Of a stretch of DNA of 64,000 nucleotides, positions 61,407 to 64,000 are shown in pieces (the first letter of the stretch is position 1; each line of letters begins with the position of its first letter). Both the position numbers and the translations under genes were made by a program. Origin of the DNA: Lactobacillus sp. W8174 (GTDB taxonomy: Bacteria > Bacillota > Bacilli > Lactobacillales > Lactobacillaceae); NCBI RefSeq assembly GCF_016100975.1, contig NZ_JACFRN010000003.1, positions 1 to 64,000 on the forward strand, in the 5' to 3' direction. A model generated the notes under the pieces. That model was given only the letters and a program-made list of their open reading frames with translations, was not told the DNA's origin and searched no databases.

Positions 61407-62507
61407 TTAAATTAATAAAAGTCCCCAGCCTACAACGGTTAAAACAATTAAGCCAATAAACTGCATTACAGACCATTTCTTAAAAAATTCGCTTCTGGAA
61501 ACTGTCGCATTTTGAGTAAAAGTTTTTAAGACCAGCATATTGGCCATTGAACCGATAGGAGAACCAAAGCCGCCAATGTTAGAACCTAAAAATAGTGCTT
61601 CAGCGTAAGGAGTAAACTTACCAACTAAAATAGTCGCAGGAACATTGCTGATAATCTGACTGGAGATAATCGAAGTGAAGTAGGTTGAGCTTTCCGAATT
61701 AATCATCGTATGAATGATGCTGACAATCATCGGGATCTGTTGAATATCACTAATGAAGATGAAGAAACAGGTAAAGGTTAATAGCAAAGCAAAATCAACT
61801 TTGAGCAGAATTCTGGGATTGATTAATAAGGCTAAGATAATCGCAACAATCATTGGAATTGCCACATTAATGACCTTAAATACCCCTAAGAAAAATAGGG
61901 CAAATACTGCTGTAGTAATGATTGTCGGTCTTAAACTGATATTAATCTGTTTAATATCTTGTCTGGGAATTTTTTTACGAGGGATAAAGTAGAAAATAAT
62001 AAACGTAATGACTAACGCCATTAATAAATAGGGCAAAGACCAGGAGAAAAACTGCAGAGCACTAACAGAATATTTACTGACCAAAAAGATATTGTGGGGA
62101 TTGCCCCAAGGAGTAAAGGCCGCCCCAATGTTTGCGCCCATTCCAATTAGAGTGACAGGTAAAATTTGCGGAAGGTTACATCTTTTGGCAATATTTAAAT
62201 ACAGGGGAATCAATGTAAGCGCTGTTATGTCATTGCCAAGAAACATCCCGGCAATAATCGCTAGAAGCGTAAACAAAATGTTTAATTTCTGCATATTATC
62301 GGCAATACTGGTCAGTTTATACGCCAGCACGTCTAACACGTGCAAGTAAGCGTATATTTGAATAATGATTAGCATCGCGGCGACTGAAAAAATCGTATGT
62401 AAGTTGATATCCTCAAGCCGCGGCCTAGCAAAAAAAAGACTGATAATCGTTATTACAAAAGTAATCTGCAGGATTTTATCACTAAAAACCTTTTTCAAGA
62501 CGGTCAT
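61407..62507 (-). CDS. ArsB/NhaD-superfamily (SLC13-like) permease
   Basis: The 366-residue membrane protein has about ten hydrophobic segments. The paired signature segments ANIGAAFTPWGNPHNIFL and GSNIGGFGSPIGSMANMLVL are the inverted-repeat ion/substrate sites of the ArsB/NhaD/CitM family. I use ATG 62507, preceded by AAAGGGG. It could carry an organic anion, Na+/H+ or arsenite; no arsR or arsA is near, so arsenite is not supported. Confidence 0.82.
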   Translation of the reverse strand: MTVLKKVFSDKILQITFVITIISLFFARPRLEDINLHTIFSVAAMLIIIQIYAYLHVLDVLAYKLTSIADNMQKLNILFTLLAIIAGMFLGNDITALTLIPLYLNIAKRCNLPQILPVTLIGMGANIGAAFTPWGNPHNIFLVSKYSVSALQFFSWSLPYLLMALVITFIIFYFIPRKKIPRQDIKQINISLRPTIITTAVFALFFLGVFKVINVAIPMIVAIILALLINPRILLKVDFALLLTFTCFFIFISDIQQIPMIVSIIHTMINSESSTYFTSIISSQIISNVPATILVGKFTPYAEALFLGSNIGGFGSPIGSMANMLVLKTFTQNATVSRSEFFKKWSVMQFIGLIVLTVVGWGLLLI

Positions 62508-62696
62508 AAAATGTCCCCTTTCACAAGTTATAATCATCTATAATCGCTATATACATTTTGACCTTTTTTTTTGTTATACGCAATAATAAATTTTTCATGG
62601 TGAAAAGCACTTTTACTATAAACATAATTTTTGACACTATAACTTAATATATCCTATACTTGAGAAAATTGCTAAAGATTAGGAGGAAATATTAAA

Positions 62697-63056
62697 ATGA
62701 GTAATTCCGAATCAGTTAAGATGAATATTAAAGCAGGTGCTGCTGAGAAAATCAAGAAAAGTGTGCAAGACGGACAAGTTGTTTTGCTTTCATTAAATGA
62801 CGGCTCCAACAAATATTCTAACATTGCCGGTAGCTGTGCTGCCGGGACTCGTTTTCAATTTGTAGTATTGGATAAGCAAGATCCAGATTTTGCAATTAAA
62901 GTTGAAAATAATGCCGGCTTAGACTTATATACCAGTCCAGCAGAAATGCAATATTTAGGCAATGATTTAGTAGTAGATGAAAAAAATGCTGCAATCAGTT
63001 TGGCAGATGATAGTGGCGTAATTGATGCTGCCATGACAGTTAGTGAAAATAATTAG
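62697..63056 (+). CDS. HesB/IscA-fold-like small protein lacking the cysteines
   Basis: The 119-residue acidic protein resembles the short iron-sulfur biosynthesis (HesB/YadR) family of lactobacilli: KAGAAEKIKK at the start, a VVLLSLNDGSNKYS strand and a VENNAGLDLYTSP segment comparable to HesB's V......L. strand. Only one Cys (GSCAAG, about residue 47) is present; the C-terminal CxC of IscA is missing, so iron-sulfur transfer is doubtful. A strong AGGAGG precedes the ATG. Single gene, function unknown. Confidence 0.65.
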   Translation: MSNSESVKMNIKAGAAEKIKKSVQDGQVVLLSLNDGSNKYSNIAGSCAAGTRFQFVVLDKQDPDFAIKVENNAGLDLYTSPAEMQYLGNDLVVDEKNAAISLADDSGVIDAAMTVSENN

Positions 63057-63099
63057 TGTATTTAACTAATAATATGTACTCAAAAATCACTTTATTTTT

Positions 63100-63126
63100 A
63101 GCGTTCCAAAATGGAGCGCTTTTTAT
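63100..63126 (+). terminator. Terminator after the HesB-like gene
   Basis: AGCGTTCC (63100-63107) pairs with GGAGCGCT (63113-63120), with one G-T pair, followed by a T tract. Confidence 0.85.
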
Positions 63127-63234
63127 TTTAAATGGTAAAAGATAATGGCGCAATATCAGCAAATCTTGCTTCAAAAAGTCCTAAGTGTTAAACTATATAA
63201 GATTTTCGAAAATCTTGAAAGGAAGTATAGTACT

Positions 63235-63375
63235 ATGCGTAAAGGTGAAAATTACAACACTGGTTGTGAACCAAACCAAAGACCTAAGAACAAGAAGAAC
63301 GGCAAGAAACGTGTTGCGCACGTGGCAGCAGTTGTTGCTTTCTTGAACAAGGCCAAAGCAGACGAAAATAAATAG
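63235..63375 (+). CDS. Small basic protein of unknown function
   Basis: A 46-residue ORF starting at ATG 63235 behind GAAAGGAAG. It is rich in Lys/Asn/Arg in the middle (RPKNKKNGKKRVAH), followed by a short Ala/Val-rich helix and a charged end. It is bounded by a promoter-like region and a strong terminator, so it is probably a real gene. No domain is recognised; RNA or nucleoid binding would suit its composition but is a guess. Confidence 0.7.
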   Translation: MRKGENYNTGCEPNQRPKNKKNGKKRVAHVAAVVAFLNKAKADENK

Positions 63376-63396
63376 TTTGTTTTTAATTAAGACTAA

Positions 63397-63429
63397 AAGG
63401 TGGATGAAACTTTCGTCCGCCTTTTTTTA
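63397..63429 (+). terminator. Terminator after the small basic protein gene
   Basis: AAGGTGGA (63397-63404) pairs with TCCGCCTT (63416-63423), then six or more T residues. Confidence 0.88.
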
Positions 63430-63495
63430 TTGCTCTAAATTGAGTAGAATTAGATTAATGATACATACATTTTGCTCTAAGGAGAATGCTTAAAA

Positions 63496-64000
63496 GTGAA
63501 GTTTCAATGCAGCGCGTGTGGATTGCGCATAAATGCCAAACATTTTAAACAAACGGGTCTGATTAATCCTAAACTGACCAGTATTTGCGATCTATGCATT
63601 CAAAGAGGAGAAAAGCCGGAAGACTTTGCCAATATTGCGGTTAATGTTTTTGCACAATGCCTACTGTTTACTTTTGTAGGAAAAGATGAAGTCGCAGATA
63701 ATTCAACATTTTTGGTTGCTAAAAATGACCTGCGTAAGCGTTATGAAGCCTTTATTCAGGATTATGATGGGAATGAATTAGCCCAGCAACAACTATCAGC
63801 ACATAATTTTAACCAGGCAGTAATTGACAGCGAGACAGGTCAAACTGACTTTGTGCCCAGCAGCGAATTTACTTTTGCCGAAAATCTGAGTAAATTAGGA
63901 TTAACCGTCGACTTTAAACTCAATGAAGTGGATTATATTGACCGTGAGCGCATTCGCGCTAAATACCATTATCGCTGCCAATATTGCGGCAGGCGCGGAC
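63496..64000 (+). CDS. HNH-type zinc protein, 3' end outside window
   Basis: An open frame from GTG 63496 (AAGGAGA ten bases upstream) runs off the window after 168 codons. The N terminus has two CxxC knuckles (CSACG, residues 5-8, and CDLC, 30-33) that could bind zinc. The last visible residues, YHYRCQYCGRRG, are the typical first Cys pair of an HNH nuclease domain after an R-x-x-I-R segment. A DNA-nicking or restriction-type nuclease is likely, but the catalytic His-Asn-His part lies beyond the end, so it cannot be confirmed here. Confidence 0.65.
   Translation, partial: MKFQCSACGLRINAKHFKQTGLINPKLTSICDLCIQRGEKPEDFANIAVNVFAQCLLFTFVGKDEVADNSTFLVAKNDLRKRYEAFIQDYDGNELAQQQLSAHNFNQAVIDSETGQTDFVPSSEFTFAENLSKLGLTVDFKLNEVDYIDRERIRAKYHYRCQYCGRRG

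Noticed and set aside
61407-62507. Arsenite efflux pump ArsB
   Set aside because: The superfamily fits, but no arsR, arsA or arsC is nearby and related carriers move Na+ or organic anions; only the superfamily is supported.

Overview
The window reads as chromosome of a low-GC lactobacillus. The walRK-yycHI-yycJ-htrA-rlmH block, a dense set of sugar PTS and glycosidase operons, ECF transporter parts, two tRNA-Lys(CUU) genes and a PadR/DUF1700/DUF4097 envelope cluster are all typical of Lactobacillaceae. Plant-glycoside enzymes (GH78, GH1, GH29, two GH32) together with a phenolic or hydroaromatic acid locus suggest a plant-, pollen- or insect-gut lifestyle. A bee-gut Lactobacillus is my guess; that assignment is inference. 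I see no prophage, insertion sequence or CRISPR array.

Region 1 (1-18.7 kb) is the most unusual part. After a tRNA-Asn come a LysR regulator, a divergent FMN_bind/FAD fumarate-reductase-type flavoprotein, and a convergent LysR - nitronate-monooxygenase-like - CitG-like operon. A long operon follows: acyl-CoA dehydrogenase, class III CoA-transferase, second acyl-CoA dehydrogenase, EtfB, EtfA, AMP-forming CoA ligase and hotdog thioesterase. Then come an MFS transporter, a second FMN_bind/FAD flavoprotein, a quinate/shikimate-dehydrogenase-family protein and a type I 3-dehydroquinase. The gene set resembles caffeate respiration (CarABCDE of Acetobacterium) or carnitine reduction (Cai/Fix), joined to a quinate/shikimate module. 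I propose a CoA-dependent reductive electron sink for phenylacrylic and/or hydroaromatic plant acids. Both flavoproteins end in an extra D-x-x-[ST]-G-A-S motif that looks like a second covalent-FMN site.

Region 2 (18.8-31 kb): a GH29 fucosidase, a RelE/Phd-type toxin-antitoxin pair, an AraC regulator divergent from an MFS - GH78 - ROK kinase - GH1 operon (apparently a non-PTS route to phospho-beta-glucosides), a cytochrome b5-like mini-protein, and an acyltransferase - GT8 - GT8 - acyltransferase operon.

Region 3 (31-42.6 kb): a mannose-family PTS (IIA-IIB-IIC-IID) divergent from deoC and a UTRA-GntR regulator, with shared operator-like palindromes; a PadR-controlled cluster of DUF1700/DUF4097 envelope proteins; a DUF915 hydrolase; a small P-loop kinase; and two near-identical tRNA-Lys genes.

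Region 4 (42.7-64 kb): the essential WalRK operon with its accessory genes and htrA, a DnaA-box-rich spacer, rlmH, a LacI-controlled sucrose/fructan operon (GH32 - EIIBCA - GH32), a TPP-riboswitch-controlled ECF energizing module (EcfA-EcfA fusion plus EcfT), an AraC regulator, HtpX and LemA, an ArsB/NhaD-type permease, two small conserved proteins, and an HNH-type protein cut off by the window end.
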